Counted from the first letter of the stretch, positions 25,268-36,044 are shown. The stretch is 64,000 nucleotides of DNA from Dasypus novemcinctus (GCF_030445035.2 NC_080680.1:98585157-98649156), one strand, 5' to 3'. The notes: a model not told the origin generated them from the sequence alone. Program-made: numbers and translations.

Positions 25268-26797
25268 TTTTTCTTGACGGGTTTAATCAGTTCCTTAGCT
25301 TCTTTGTCTAGTCTTGGAGATTAATTAGCTGTTGTTTTTGCGTAAGTGTTATATCTTCTCTTTGTCACTTTGTTCTTCTTATTCCAATTTCTTATTGCTA
25401 GTTAAGCTCACTTTAAAGGAAAGTATTAGTGCTGGGGAAAGTCAATTGTGTAAGGAAGGAAAAAGTGTGAAGTAGTATTGGTGATATATGTTTACAAAGC
25501 AACAATATGAGTCTGGGAGGATGGAGGTTAGATCATGTAAATTGTGTAGAGTTATAGTAGTAGGAAAGTACCTATAATGAGGTAGACGACTGAATATGGG
25601 AGGAATGTGGTACGTACTAAGAGGCTATTGTTTTCGTGAGAGAGGGAAAGAGAAAAGAAAGGTAATAGTTTCAGGGACGAATACCAGATGGAAAACTAAA
25701 CAAAGGTATTAGAAATTAAGAGCTAGACACTTTGTGGATCAAAGAAAGGGAGATGGAATATAGGAGAGATAGCAGATGGTGGAGGATATCAAGTTGTAGG
25801 GGAAAGGGGATAGTGTAGACAGGCTAAATCTATTCACAGAGAAATGAGGCAGTGGAGGGTGAGGAAACCCAGCAAATGTGAGGTATTTCCTGTAGGACCT
25901 ATTGTATTGTTAAGGTAAAATAGTATAAGAAGAATATTGGGGACAAGAAAGAGAGGATTGAAAAAAAAAAAAGAACAAGAAGAACAACAACAACAACAAA
26001 AAATAAAAAAAATAAAAAAAAACAAAAAAAAACAAAGAACAGAAACCCCGCCGCCAGGCTCGGCTGGGCTCAGCCGGGCTCCGGTCCCCCGCCCGCCGCC
26101 CGCCGCGGCTCGGCTGGGCTCAGCTGGGCTCAGCTGGGCTCAGGTCCCCCGCCCGCCGCCTGCCGCGGCTCGGCTGGGCTCGGCTTCCCCTCCCGCCGCG
26201 GCTCAGCCGGGCTCGGCAGGACTCGGCTTCCCCGCCCACCGCTCGCCGCCGGGGCGCAGCGCGGCTCGGCTCTCCCGCCCGCCGCCCGCCGCAGCGCGGC
26301 TAGGCTCGGCTGGGCTCGGCTCCTTCGCCCGCCGCCCGCCGCGGCACAGCGCAGCTCAGCTCTCCCGCCCACCACCCGCCTCGGCGCGGCTAGGCTCGGC
26401 TGGCCTCGGCTCCCTTGCCCACCGCCCACCGGGGCACAGCGCGGCTCGGCTCTCCCACCCGCCGCCCACCGCGGCGTGGCTCGTATCCCCCGCCCGCTGC
26501 CCACCTCGGCCCAGCTAGGCTACCCTGGCCGCCGCCCGCCGGGGCTCCGCGCGGTGCTAGCTGCCTCGGCTCCGCCTACCCAAGGAGGGAGTCCTCCACA
26601 CGTAGCTGGGATCTCCGTGTATATTTCACAGATGGATCCTCTCTGTTACCTTCCCTCCAAATCGATGTCCAGACACCTCTGGACCAGGAAAAATCCCGAA
26701 ACAGCCGGTCCCAAAGAGTCTCCAACGCCTCCCAGCCGATTCCCCCCAGGAGCTAGTAACCGGGAAGTTCACTCAGCCGCCATCTTGCCTCCCACTC
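25268..26797 (-). promoter_or_regulatory. L1 5'UTR (internal promoter)
   Basis: About 1.5 kb upstream of ORF1. The first 220 bp carries the YY1-like motif at 26776-26787 ('gccgccatcttg' on the plus strand). Next come the CpG-rich tandem units (26045-26560), then an A-rich segment with (aac)n and long A runs on the plus strand (25959-26043), then lower-GC leader sequence to the ORF1 ATG. By analogy with other L1s it should hold a pol II internal promoter. Confidence 0.85.
26045..26560 (-). repeat. CpG-rich tandem units in the L1 5'UTR
   Basis: GC-rich tandem sequence built from 'ggctcggctgggctc' and 'cgcccgccgcccgcc' modules. The block 'gcggctcggctctcccgccc' (with small changes) recurs at 26261, 26351 and 26441, an exact 90-bp period. 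Nearer ORF1 the 'tcccccgcccgccgcc' module recurs about every 60 bp (near 26086 and 26146). The layout recalls the monomer arrays of rodent L1 promoters, but the sequence is its own. Confidence 0.85.
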
Positions 26798-27058
26798 CTG
26801 GGGAGCTTAAAAATACTGATGCCTGTCTTCAGGCCCATACCCTTTCAGGGATCTTGATTTAATCAGTCCAGGGTGTGGTCTTGGCCTCAAGATTTTTAAA
26901 GCTCCCCAGGTGCTTCTAATGTGCAGCCAGTACAGAGAACTATGGCTGTAGTTGAAGGTAAAAGCTAAAGAAAGAAGCATCATTTGGCAAAACCGACATA
27001 CGAGTTCTCCATTTCAACAAACGATATCATTCATTTGTTCAGTAAGAATTGCAAATAT

Positions 27059-27420
27059 GGGAAACGGACTTTGGCCCAGTGGTTAGGGCGTCCGTCTACC
27101 ATATGGGAGGTCCGCGGTTCAAACCCTGGGCCTCCTTGACCCGTGTGGAGCTGGCCATGCACAGTGCTGATGCGCGCAAGGAGTGCCGTGCCACGCAAGG
27201 GTGTCCCCCGCGTGGGGGAGCCCCACGCGCAAGGAGTGTGCCCGTGAAGAAAGCCACCCAGCGCGAAAGAAAGAGCAGCCTGCCCAGGAATGGCGCCGCC
27301 CACACTTCCCGTGCCGCTGACGACAACAGAAGCGGACAAAGAAACAAGACGCAGCAAATAGACACCAAGAACAGACAACCAGGGGAGGGGGGGAAATTTA
27401 TAATAAAGTATATATATATA
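27059..27420 (+). mobile_element. Long DAS-type SINE, low divergence
   Basis: The tRNA-Ala-like head is the clearest in the window ('ggttcaaaccctgggcctcc' B-box region). The body follows the reference order and has many intact CpGs, suggesting a young copy. It ends in a T/A-rich tail, then (ta)n and (gagt)-like simple sequence to 27446. Confidence 0.88.
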
Positions 27421-27451
27421 GAAAGAGAGAGTGAGAGTGAGAGTGTGGTGG

Positions 27452-27854
27452 GGGGGTCTCATTGGTTCTGTTTCTCTGGAGAACCCTGACTGATACAGTG
27501 TTATTCGAAATTCCTAACTAAATACTAAAAAATCAAAGTCATGGCATGAAACGCTTCTGTTTTCAGACTTCACAATATCTCTGCTTTTCCATCAGAAAGG
27601 AAATTCTCATATTTTCTATCACTGCCACAGCAATCACCATCCTTTGAAAATTACTGGTCTATGCAATTATTCATTTCAAGGTAGTCTTTGACTAAGAGAA
27701 ATCCTTGCCTAGATTTCTGTATAGTGCAGTTAAATGGTTTCTAATTTTTCCATTCTAATTTTTTTAATGAATCACTTTTTCTGGGATTAGTTCTTTTCCA
27801 TGTAAATTTTATAGCAAATACTTGATTCATTAATCAATTTTCCATTAACATTTT
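27452..27854. other. LTR-end scrap and unassigned AT-rich DNA
   Basis: 27460-27498 ('ggttctgtttctctggagaaccctgactgatacag') looks like an antisense fragment of an old LTR 3' end. The remaining 350 bp is AT-rich with nothing recognised. Confidence 0.4.
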
Positions 27855-29005
27855 TAACATCCTTATTGAGATATAATTTATATACCAAATAATTCATCCA
27901 TTTAAAGCATACAACTCAGTTGCCTTTAGTATGTTCACAATTGTGGGAATATCACCACAATCAATTTTAGAACATTTCAAATTCCACATCTCTTAGCAAT
28001 AATTCTTCAATTCTGCCAAGCCCTTGGCAATCATTAATCTACTTTCTGACTCTATAGATTTGCCTATTTTGGACATCCTCTTAGCATAGTGTTTTCAGTT
28101 TTCATCTATGATGTAGTATGTATCAGGACTTCATTTCTTTTTATTGCCATATAATATTCCATTATATGGATAGATCACATTTTTTAATCCATTCATCATT
28201 TGATGGACATTGAGAGTGTTTCCACTTTTTGGCTATTATGCTACTATGAACATTCACATACAAATTCTTTGTGTGGACATATGTTTTCATTTCTCTTGGA
28301 TATATACCTAGGAATGGAATTACTGGGACATATGGAAACTCATGTTTAACCTTTTGAGGAACTGCCAGACTGTTTTTCAAAGAAGCTGCACCCTATACTT
28401 TCCACCAACAGTGGAAAGTTATAAAAATGTAAGTTATAATAATAATATATTATTATTATTGTCATTCTAGTGGGTATGAAGTTATCTCTCACTGTCATTT
28501 CATTTGTATTTCCCTAGGGGCTAATGAATGATGTTGAACATCTTTTCCTGTACTTTTTGGCCTTTTGTATATCTTATTTGAAGAAATGTCCATTCAAATC
28601 CTTTGTCTTAATGGGTCGTCTGTCTCTTATTGAATTGTAAGAGTTCTTTATGTTCTCTAGATATAAGTCCCTTATCAGACATTGCCAAAATTGTCTCCCA
28701 TTCTGTGAGTTATCTTTTCACTTTCTTGATGGTATACTCTGAAGCATAAAAGTTTTCAATTTTGATGATGTGTGATTTATCTATTTTTTCTTTTGTTGCT
28801 TGTGCTTTTTGTGTCATATCTAAAAAAACCATTGGTTAATACAAGGTCTAGGAGAGACACCTTTGTTTTCTTCTAAGAGCTTTATCATTTTACACCTTAA
28901 GTTTAGGTCTCTGATCCATTTTGATTTAGTTTTTGAAGATGGTATAGGGTAGGTTTTAACTTCAATCTTTTGTATGTGGATATCCAGTTGTCCCAGAACC
29001 ATGTT
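27855..29005 (-). mobile_element. Old L1 3' fragment
   Basis: An antisense, strongly decayed L1. The 3'UTR 'ttgagatataatttatatacc' region is followed by ORF2 C-terminal remnants; minus-strand translation near 28270-28330 still gives 'FPYVPVIPFLGIYPREMKTY'. Many stops. No target duplication found. Confidence 0.8.
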
Positions 29006-29911
29006 TTTTTTAAACCTTTAAACTATAATTTAAACAGTTTAAAGACACCCAAGCTAGGGGGGAAACATGTATATGTAAATTAGAAATGGTATGCTGCCAC
29101 ATCTTCTGACTTAATGAATTGTAAGGTATTCTTCTGTCACCATGAAAACTTTTTTGAAAAGTCATGGCTTTGAGCTCAAGTAATAGAAGGAAATAACCAC
29201 GACAAAATTTGCTTCTGAATCTGTTTGTATCTATGAATCTTACAGAACTTGCAAATTTCCATTCATGATACTCAAACACAATTGCTCATTAACTTGTAGA
29301 AGTAACCCTTTCAGCTTCTAGTTAAGGAACTTGAGATCCAGAGGGTAAGTGACTTGTCCATGTCAAATGGCTCATTAATGACAACAGAATGACGATCCAG
29401 GTCAATTAATGTTTAGATGTGAGTTACCCTCACTTTGTAGAAACATTCTTTTTACTACAGATATTTCCCAAAACTGTTATCTGTGGAAATCCTCTATATA
29501 AGTTTCATACATGGTGGGGGAATCAATAAAAATATTTTTACCCAAATGTATGGTGGTGGCATTTAAGTGGTAGCTGGACATCTTTGAAGCCAAGTAAATG
29601 TTCTCCATCATGCTGGACATTTTAGAAGCTGAATAAATTTCTTCATTATCTTGAGTTCCAATAAAACTGCTTATTTTAAAAACTGAGAATAAGCTACTTG
29701 TAAAATGACAAGTAGAGCTATAGCAGCTGAAATATATCAAATTTAATTAACTGCTATTGTTTCAAGAAAATGAAATTGAGAGAAGAATGGTTTTGTTCCT
29801 TTTTCCTTGAGTAGTATATCATTAGCCAAAAGAATAAATATGATGCCAATTGATCATCTCTGGAGTGGTTTCATGACAATTGAAAAGTGGAAAAATAAAT
29901 ATGTACTGATG
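29006..29911. other. Unassigned AT-rich DNA
   Basis: No gene or confident repeat. A MIR-like scrap ('cagagggtaagtgacttgtcc') lies near 29338-29360, and an imperfect repetition ('ggtagctggacatctttgaag...' and 'catgctggacattttagaag') near 29570-29630. Confidence 0.4.
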
Positions 29912-30315
29912 GGAAACGGATTTGGCCCAACAGATAGGGCATCTGCCTACCACATGGGAGGTCCAAGGTTCAAACCCAGGGCCTCCTGACCCATGTGATG
30001 AGCTGGTCCATGCACAGTGCTGATGCACACAAGGAGTGCCCTGTCGCATAGGGGAGCCCCACCCGCAAGGAGTGCGCCCCGTAAGGAGAGCCGCCCAGCG
30101 CAAAGAAAGTGCAGCCTGCCCAGGAATGGCACCACACACACCGAGAGCTGATGCAGCAAGATGATGCAACAGAAAGAAACACAGATTCCGGGTGCCACTG
30201 ACAGGAATGCAAGCAGATGCAGAAGAACACACAGCGAATGGACACAGAGAGCAGACAAGTGAGGGGAGGGGCGGGGAAGGCAAGAGAAAAAAAAAGTCCC
30301 CCCTCCCAAAATAAA
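29912..30315 (+). mobile_element. Long DAS-type SINE
   Basis: Full-length sense copy with a tRNA-Ala-like head ('aggttcaaacccagggcctcc'), the usual body blocks, a G-rich then A-rich tail and a C run. Flanks share 'aaaataaata...tg(ca)ctga'-type sequence, a decayed target duplication. Confidence 0.9.
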
Positions 30316-31395
30316 TAAGTAAATGTGCACTGAATCCTATCTTATGAATTAAAAAAAGCAAGCATATATTACAATGAATCCCTTTATCTTAGTAGTAGTA
30401 GAGATCTTCCAGTAGAAGTAAATTCTTCTACTACTAGTAAAAGTAAAAAATTAATCCTTGCAATACTCCAAGGAAACATATATTCATTTCATGGAACACA
30501 AAAATTTTCTTTTTGAGAAGAAAAATCAAGATGAGAATTAGAATGACTTCTTTTTCTTCTAGATTGCATGATCTGATTATAAAAAGATCAAAATTAGAAG
30601 AAAGCTACCCACAAACTATTTCATAAAAATAACTAGTTGATTCAGGGGGATGATTAGATATGTAATGTATTATCTTCAATGTAATTGGAAAATTGATCAA
30701 ACATACTGCTTCCTGGGATGGTAATAGTATCATTATATAGTGACAAGAAATAGATAACAGCAATTTAGTGTTACAGCTGAGAAATAAAATATATTCAGGT
30801 AGCTGAAATAAATGGTGATTATTTATAAGTCATTAGATAGTTTAAACAAGTAAAGCAAAAGTTTTATTAAGCTTTCTTGTTTTATTTATGACATGCCTCG
30901 GCCCGTTTTAAACACTAAATCTGTTTACTTTCTCTTAATAGTGATCAGAGTCTCTGCGGCATTCATTAAACTGAAGAGACTTTCAGCAGGGATAGGGGGC
31001 ATTCTTTCCATGACTATTCTTTTCTATCCTTTCACATTACATGCCAGTTTAATTTAATTGCATGGGGAAATAGAGAAAATTTATTTAGCTATCTCTCCTT
31101 TTCTGAGGAATAAGAGGACATAGGTAACCTCATCAGATGGAAAATTTTTACCTTTAGAAAAACAAAATATCTCATATAAACTATTACTGGGATATTTCTA
31201 AAATTCTAAAAAGAAGAATTGACATTTTCGCTGATAAAGACCTTAGAAGTTCCAAGTACATTTGCTTTTCCTTTCTTCTTTAAATGAAATACCACATAAT
31301 TTAAGCTAGCTTTTTGTTCTGCCCTTAACTTCGTTTGAAAATTTATTAATGACAAATATCAAAAAAAAAACCCCAATAACCATAGATGGACAATT
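30316..31395. other. Unassigned AT-rich DNA
   Basis: AT-rich, no gene or repeat recognised. It contains a small imperfect inverted segment of 'gtagtag/ctactac' type at 30393-30437. Confidence 0.4.
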
Positions 31396-31404
31396 TGCAT
31401 TTCT

Positions 31405-31790
31405 TTTTAAGATTTATTTTTATTTATTTCTCTCCCCTTCCATCCCACCCTGTTTTCTGCTCTCTTGTGTGCATTCACTGTTCTGTGTCTGCTTGCATTC
31501 TCAGCAGCACTGGGAATCTGTGTCTCTTTTAGTTGTGTCATCTTCCTGCATCAGCTCTCCGTGTGTGCACAGCCACTCCTGGGAGGGCTGTGCTTTTCGT
31601 GCAGGGCAGCTCTCCTTGCGTGTGGAGCTCCCCTATGCTGGGGACACCCCTGTGTGGCATAGCACTCCTTGATTGTGGCAGCACTGTGTGTGGGCCAGCT
31701 CACCACACTGGCCAAGAGACCCTGGTTTTGAACCCTGGACCTCCTATATGGTTGGCAGATGCTCTATCAGTTGAGCCACATCTGCTTCCC
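31405..31790 (-). mobile_element. Long DAS-type SINE, antisense
   Basis: Antisense copy ending in the inverted tRNA head ('ttttgaaccctggacctcc'). The target duplication 'tgcatttct' is at 31396-31404 and 31791-31799. Confidence 0.88.
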
Positions 31791-31799
31791 TGCATTTCT

Positions 31800-32352
31800 C
31801 TTTTTTTTTTTAATCCCAAGGCAAAAAGAAAACAAATTTCACAAAAGATTGTTCAAATAAAGGCTAAACGAGAAGGCCCTGCCTACTCTTTTCTCACAGT
31901 GCCTGATTTCCAATTTATGGCTAAAGCTGTGATGCCAGCTCTACAGCCAGGCATCAAATCATACTCTGTGGGATTGACAGAGATTCTTCAGAAATTCAAA
32001 GCAAGATTAATTATGGCAAAAATGGCCCATAAGATAAAAGCACATTTTTCTACTTTAAGATCCTAAAACTCATTTTAGCAAGAGTGAGCAGCGACATTTT
32101 AATGTGCGAGGTTAATAGTGGAAACTAATTTATATTCTTCTCTAAAAATGTGGTCCTGAGCCCCTGACCTTAATTTTTCATTTCCCTAAAACTTCATCAA
32201 ATATGAGTTAAAAGATCAAAGATAAGAAGGTGATTAGCCAGATAGTAACCTTACCCAGTGATTTCTCCATCAAAAACCTTAAGAAATCTAGAGCTATTAT
32301 TTTCATAATCTCTTTCTGATTCTATGTAAATTATGCTTGATAAATTTCATTT
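31800..32352 (+). other. Unassigned DNA with an 85-codon open tail
   Basis: No recognised repeat. A plus-strand frame is open from the SINE through to a TAA at 32064-32066. Its non-SINE part is lysine-rich ('KAKRKQISQKIVQIKAKR...'). Its only ATG lies inside the antisense SINE, so it is not a convincing gene. It could be a remnant exon or chance. Confidence 0.25.
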
Positions 32353-32365
32353 AAAAGTTCAAAGA

Positions 32366-32771
32366 TTGGTTGGTTGGTTTGGTTGGATGTGGCATTGGTG
32401 AGGGAAGTGCGGCCATGGTGACTGCTGGGTGTGGGGAATGGGAGGAAGAGATGAGATGGGGAGGCGTTTTCCGGACGAGGAGATGTCCTGGGTAGTGCTT
32501 CACGGACAACTACGGGACATTGTAGATCCCCCCAGGGCCCACTGGATGGAATGTGAGAGAGTCTGGGCTATGATGTGGACCATTGACTATGGGGTGCAGC
32601 GATGCTCAGAGATGTACTTACCAGGTGCAATGGATGTGTCACGATGATGGGAGAGAGTGTTGCTGTGGGGGGAGTGGGGGGTGGGGGCGGTGGGGTTGAA
32701 TGGGACCTCATATTTTTTTAATGTAATATTTTTTTTAAAAATAAAATAAAATACTAAAAAAATATATAAAT
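32366..32771 (+). mobile_element. 5'-truncated L1 3' end
   Basis: Sense copy of the terminal 400 bp of the same L1 family as 17837-26797, with the G-block tract at 32667-32696 and an A-rich tail. A perfect 13-bp target duplication (aaaagttcaaaga) lies at 32353-32365 and 32772-32784. Low divergence suggests a recent insertion. (ttgg)n at its start may be junction filler. Confidence 0.93.
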
Positions 32772-32784
32772 AAAAGTTCAAAGA

Positions 32785-33490
32785 ACTTAAAAGTTATTAA
32801 ACTTTTAAGTCTTACATATCAGATAAATAAGGGTAAGAAGCACTTCTGCTGAGCACCTTGTACTTGCTCCGTCTTTATCTGTGCCTTATCACAGCTGCCC
32901 ACTTGCTTCCAACTCCACAGTCCATTCAGGGATGTCTTTATTCAGGCCTGCCATCCTTTTTTTATTTGTCATCTCCCCAACTCCAAAGAAAATCAACTTA
33001 GACTATCACATTACCAACCTTTAATTATGTTTAAGAAATTCCTCCTTGACGGGTTCTCTGACTGACCTAAAGTAATTAAACTCTTCACCAAAATTAACTA
33101 CCTATCATTTGGCATCTGTTAATGTTTACAGTTTCACTACATACTGTAGTCATTCGAGATACTTTAAGAAAACACTTCAAATACAGAGATGTTTATTGCA
33201 TCTTTTAAGTAGCCACAGTCTTAAACATAACATTTCCCCAGTTTCCTTTACAGCATACAACATTAAATATTTGAAATATGCGTTCTCACAATATTACACA
33301 TGAAAATATCCTTTAGGAACAGTATTTTAGAAAATAGAGTGTTTAAGGCAAAGCATTCATTTGTAAAAGTGAATTTCTCTCAATCATCTAGACTGACACA
33401 ATTTTTTTTTCACCTGTTCAGTGCCTTGGGATACCCAATATACATTCAGGAAGAGCGCACACAAATAACACTATGGACCTATGCAGAGGT
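32785..33490. other. Unassigned AT-rich DNA
   Basis: No gene or confident repeat seen between the L1 tail and the retrocopy. Confidence 0.4.
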
Positions 33491-33501
33491 TTTAAATGCC
33501 C

Positions 33502-34350
33502 TTTTTTTTTTTTCTTTTTTTTTCTTTTTTTTTTTTTTGTGAAGGGGAGGAGGAAACGTGTTGGGGAGGATAGTGGGGGGTGGGGTGGGACCAAGACTGG
33601 GGACAGGTCCGTTTGGGGGGAGGAGGGACCGTGGGGGTAGGGGTACTGGGGGAGGAGGAACCCTGCGGAGGAGGAGGGACCGTGGGAGGAACGGACTATG
33701 GCGTGCAGAGGGCCCCTGGGGGGAGGAACAGTGGGGGGGAGGGGCCATGGGGAGGGGAGGGCGCCTGGGGGGAGGAACAGTGGGGGGAGAGGGACCCTGG
33801 AGAGGGGAGGGCCCCTGGGGGGAGGAACAGTGGGGGGGAGGGACCATGGGGGTAGGGAAAGTGGGGAAGGAGGGACAGTGGAGGAAGGGACCGTGGGGGG
33901 AGTGTGGGCCGCCCGCCCCGTGGGCCGCGGGACTCTTATTCTGACTCGACGCCCCCCCAGTCCCGCCGCGCCGGGCCTGGACCCCCGAAAGGCCCCCGCC
34001 CGCCCAGCGCCGCCCGCGGAAGCAGCCCCCACACGGCCCCGCCCTGCCTGGTCCCCACCGGCCCCGAAGGACCCCGCCCATGCAGGCGAGGCAGCAGGAC
34101 CTTCGTGGGCGCGGGACCGGCGCCCCTCACGCGGCAAGGGGGCTCGCTCGCCCTCGTCTGCGCCCACGGGCCCCGCCTGCGCCCGCCCGACGCCACGTTG
34201 GCCCCAGACTTAGAGCTGCGCGCGCCGGACACGGGGGTCCCGAGGGCGGGCGAGCGCTCCCCACAGCTCCCCTTCCCCCGCGCGCCCCCACACCGCGTCC
34301 CTCCTGCCCTCGGGTCGCAGGGGTGCCGCGGGAGCGCGCAGCAGGTCCGC
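33502..34350 (-). mobile_element. Unidentified poly(A)-tailed retrocopy with G-rich VNTR
   Basis: An 849-bp insertion flanked by a perfect 11-bp direct repeat, tttaaatgccc (33491-33501 and 34351-34361). A T-rich run (33502-33538) is the poly(A) tail of a minus-strand RNA. The RNA's 5' 450 bp is very GC-rich and CpG-rich, like a first exon from a CpG island; its 3' part is a C-rich VNTR adjoining the tail. A minus-strand frame is open through most of it, but the composition (P, A, G, R) is what any GC-rich frame gives. It is not a DAS SINE, and I see no L1 or LTR sequence in it. L1 machinery probably copied it. The source RNA is unknown. Confidence 0.85.
33600..33905 (-). repeat. G-rich minisatellite (VNTR) of about 50 bp
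   Basis: Plus-strand units begin 'gcccctggggggaggaacag' at 33712 and 33811 and 'gcgcctgggg...' at 33761, a 49-50 bp period, with degenerate related units from 33600. The runs of G give quadruplex potential on the plus strand. The array lies wholly inside the retrocopy. Confidence 0.85.
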
Positions 34351-34597
34351 TTTAAATGCCCGTTAAAGTAATGGAAGTATCTTTATATAAGGCGTGGCCC
34401 ACAGAGACATGACATGGGAGAGGTTATTTCACTCCATTTCCAATCTGGTATACAGGAAATTCCCTAAATACAACTGTCCAATTCCCTCCCCCCCGACTTG
34501 AAAAGGTATAAAGATTGGTTTCTGTAAACATATTAAAAATAGCCATCAGTGCATCCCCCCCATCATTGCTTTAGTAATGAATGTCAAGAAGTTATAT

Positions 34598-35190
34598 CTT
34601 TTTTTTTTTTTTGGCTTTTACTATGGAGATTTATTAGCCGACAAGCTTAACAGTTTCAAGATAGAGAAAAATGTCCAAACCAAGGCACCATCAGTCGATG
34701 CTTTCTCCCCAAAGACTAGCTGCCAGCAACTCCTCTCTCACACGGCAAGGCACACAGTGGCACCTGCTGGCCTCTCCCTTCTCTCCGGGGTTTCGGTTTC
34801 GTTGCCTCCAGCCTTCTGCTTCCGGGGTTTTATCTATTCTCCCTGAATTATTTTCTTATAAAGGACTCCAGTAAGAGGATTAAGACGCACCCTGGGCCAT
34901 GCCTTAAAGTAACCTCATCAGAAGGCCCTTGATGCTCAGAGATGAACTTACCAGGTGCAATGGATGTGTCATGATGATGGGAGAGAGTGTTGCTGTGGGG
35001 AGAGTGGGGGGCGGGGGTGGTGGGGTTGAATGGGACCTCATATATTTTTTTAAATGTAATTTTAAAAAATAAATAAATAATTAAAAAAAAAAAAAAGAAG
35101 GCCCTTCTTACAACAGGTTCACACCCACAGGAATGGATTAGCTGTAAGAACACGATTTTCTGGAGTACATACAGCTAGAAAACCAGCACA
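34598..35190 (-). mobile_element. Solo LTR-like element (MaLR/ERVL type), split by L1
   Basis: On the minus strand it begins TG... at 35190 ('tgtgctggttttctagctg'), has a TATA-like 'tttataa' near 34857 and AATAAA at about 34629, and stops in an A run (34598-34611 as T) some 15 nt later. It resembles MaLR-type LTRs common in this lineage. An L1 tail sits within it at 34931-35095. The far LTR end is missing, being replaced by A residues, and no target duplication was found. Confidence 0.55.
34931..35095 (+). mobile_element. 5'-truncated L1 3' end
   Basis: 165 bp of the terminal 3'UTR of the 17837-26797 family, with the G-block tract at 34997-35026 and an A-rich tail. An 11-bp target duplication (agaaggccctt) lies at 34920-34930 and 35096-35106. 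Confidence 0.92.
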
Positions 35191-35282
35191 GGTACCAATG
35201 TGTGAGATGCCCTATCGGACCTAGCCGCTTACTCTGCCCGATTTATTGCAGTGTATTCCGAACGTCTATGTTTTAATCAAAT

Positions 35283-35688
35283 GTCTTTTTTTTTTTTTTA
35301 AGATTTTATTCCTTCTTTCCCCATTGTCTGCTGTGTCCATTCGCTGTGTGTTCTCCTGCATCCGCCTACAGTATCAGGCTGCACTGGGAAACTGCGTCTC
35401 TTTTTTGTTGTGTTATCTTGCTGCGTCAGCTCTCCGTGTGTGTGCGGTGCCATTCCCGGGCAGGCTGCACTTTCTTTTGCACTGGGTGGCTCTCCCTGTA
35501 GGGTGCACTCCTTGTGTGTGGGGCTCCCCTACGCGGGGGACACCCCTGCATGGCACAGCACTCCTTGTGTGCATCAGCATTGCACATGGGCCAGCTCACC
35601 ACATGGGTCAGGAGGCCCGGAGTTTGAACCCTGGACCTCCCATGTGGTAGGCTGACGCTCTAACAGTTGAGCCGCATCCACTTCCCCG
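35283..35688 (-). mobile_element. Long DAS-type SINE, antisense
   Basis: Antisense full-length copy, T-run at 35286-35300, ending in 'gagtttgaaccctggacctcc' and 'gttgagccgcatccacttcccc'. The 'cgaacgtct' direct repeat at about 35258 and 35687 suggests a target duplication, with about 18 bp of extra sequence before the T-run. Confidence 0.88.
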
Positions 35689-35907
35689 AACGTCTTTGTG
35701 ATTACAAAACTGTACGTGCTCACTGAAGAAACCTTGAGGAAGTGCCGAAAGGTATTAGAACATATCCCTGTGCATACATGCTCGTAAAACCCTTGTCCCC
35801 CCCTCACGGAAAAGTTTCCTCCCAGCATTTGTAGTTAATGTAGGAGTTGGCTATGACCTCTGCGGTATCTCAGGAGAGACAAAGGCTGCCAGGGTTGGCC
35901 AGGGCTT

Positions 35908-36041
35908 CTCAGGCTGTTGTGCGTGGAGGGTCACCTGAGGAGCTCTGAAAAATCACGATGATGCGCCCCCGGCAGGCCAATTAAAATCAGAAGCTCTGGG
36001 TGTTAGGGTCCAGGCTTTGGTGCAGTGGAATTTGAGAACCA
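35908..36041 (+). repeat. MER5-like DNA transposon remnant
   Basis: Resembles the same hAT-type element as at 17788: 'ggcttctcaggctg' start, 'gtcacctgaggagct', and 'gaatttgagaaccacc' end. Nonautonomous and diverged. Confidence 0.65.
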
Positions 36042-36044
36042 CCG

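Larger units (their letters stand above)
17837..26797 (-). mobile_element. Full-length L1 retrotransposon (8,961 bp)
   Basis: A complete minus-strand L1. Its 5' end at 26797 begins with a purine-rich lead into a YY1-type 'caagatggcggc', the usual L1 start, and its 3' end is a T run on the plus strand from 17837. A perfect 11-bp target duplication (17826-17836 and 26798-26808) proves a single full-length insertion. It has a 1.5-kb 5'UTR, ORF1 open, ORF2 with three lesions and a 2.56-kb 3'UTR. It is longer than a typical 6-7 kb mammalian L1, chiefly because of the 3'UTR. Low lesion density suggests a recent insertion. Confidence 0.97.
17788..26945 (+). repeat. MER5-like DNA transposon, split by an L1
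   Basis: Left piece 17788-17836 ('agtggttctcagccttggctg', 'ctggggagctt') and right piece 26798-26945 (target duplication, then 'aaaatactgatgcctg' to 'gtacagagaac') together resemble a nonautonomous hAT element of the MER5 type. The full-length L1 inserted between them and duplicated the 11 bp 'ctggggagctt'. It encodes nothing. Confidence 0.7.

Noticed and set aside
22787..25324. Long plus-strand frames (for example 22787-23401, 23938-24357, 24639-25013) across the L1
   Set aside because: They are antisense shadows of L1 ORF1 and ORF2, whose minus-strand motifs (FADD, endonuclease residues) are unmistakable.
26037..26518. Proline/alanine-rich frames in the GC-rich block
   Set aside because: They translate the tandem L1 5'UTR units; no protein family fits.
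31533..32066. 177-codon ORF starting in the SINE
   Set aside because: The start codon and first half are antisense SINE sequence; only an 85-codon tail is unique and it has no recognised similarity.
33418..34232. Proline- and glycine-rich frames of up to 249 codons
   Set aside because: They follow from the GC-rich, stop-poor VNTR retrocopy; several frames are open at once and none has a domain.
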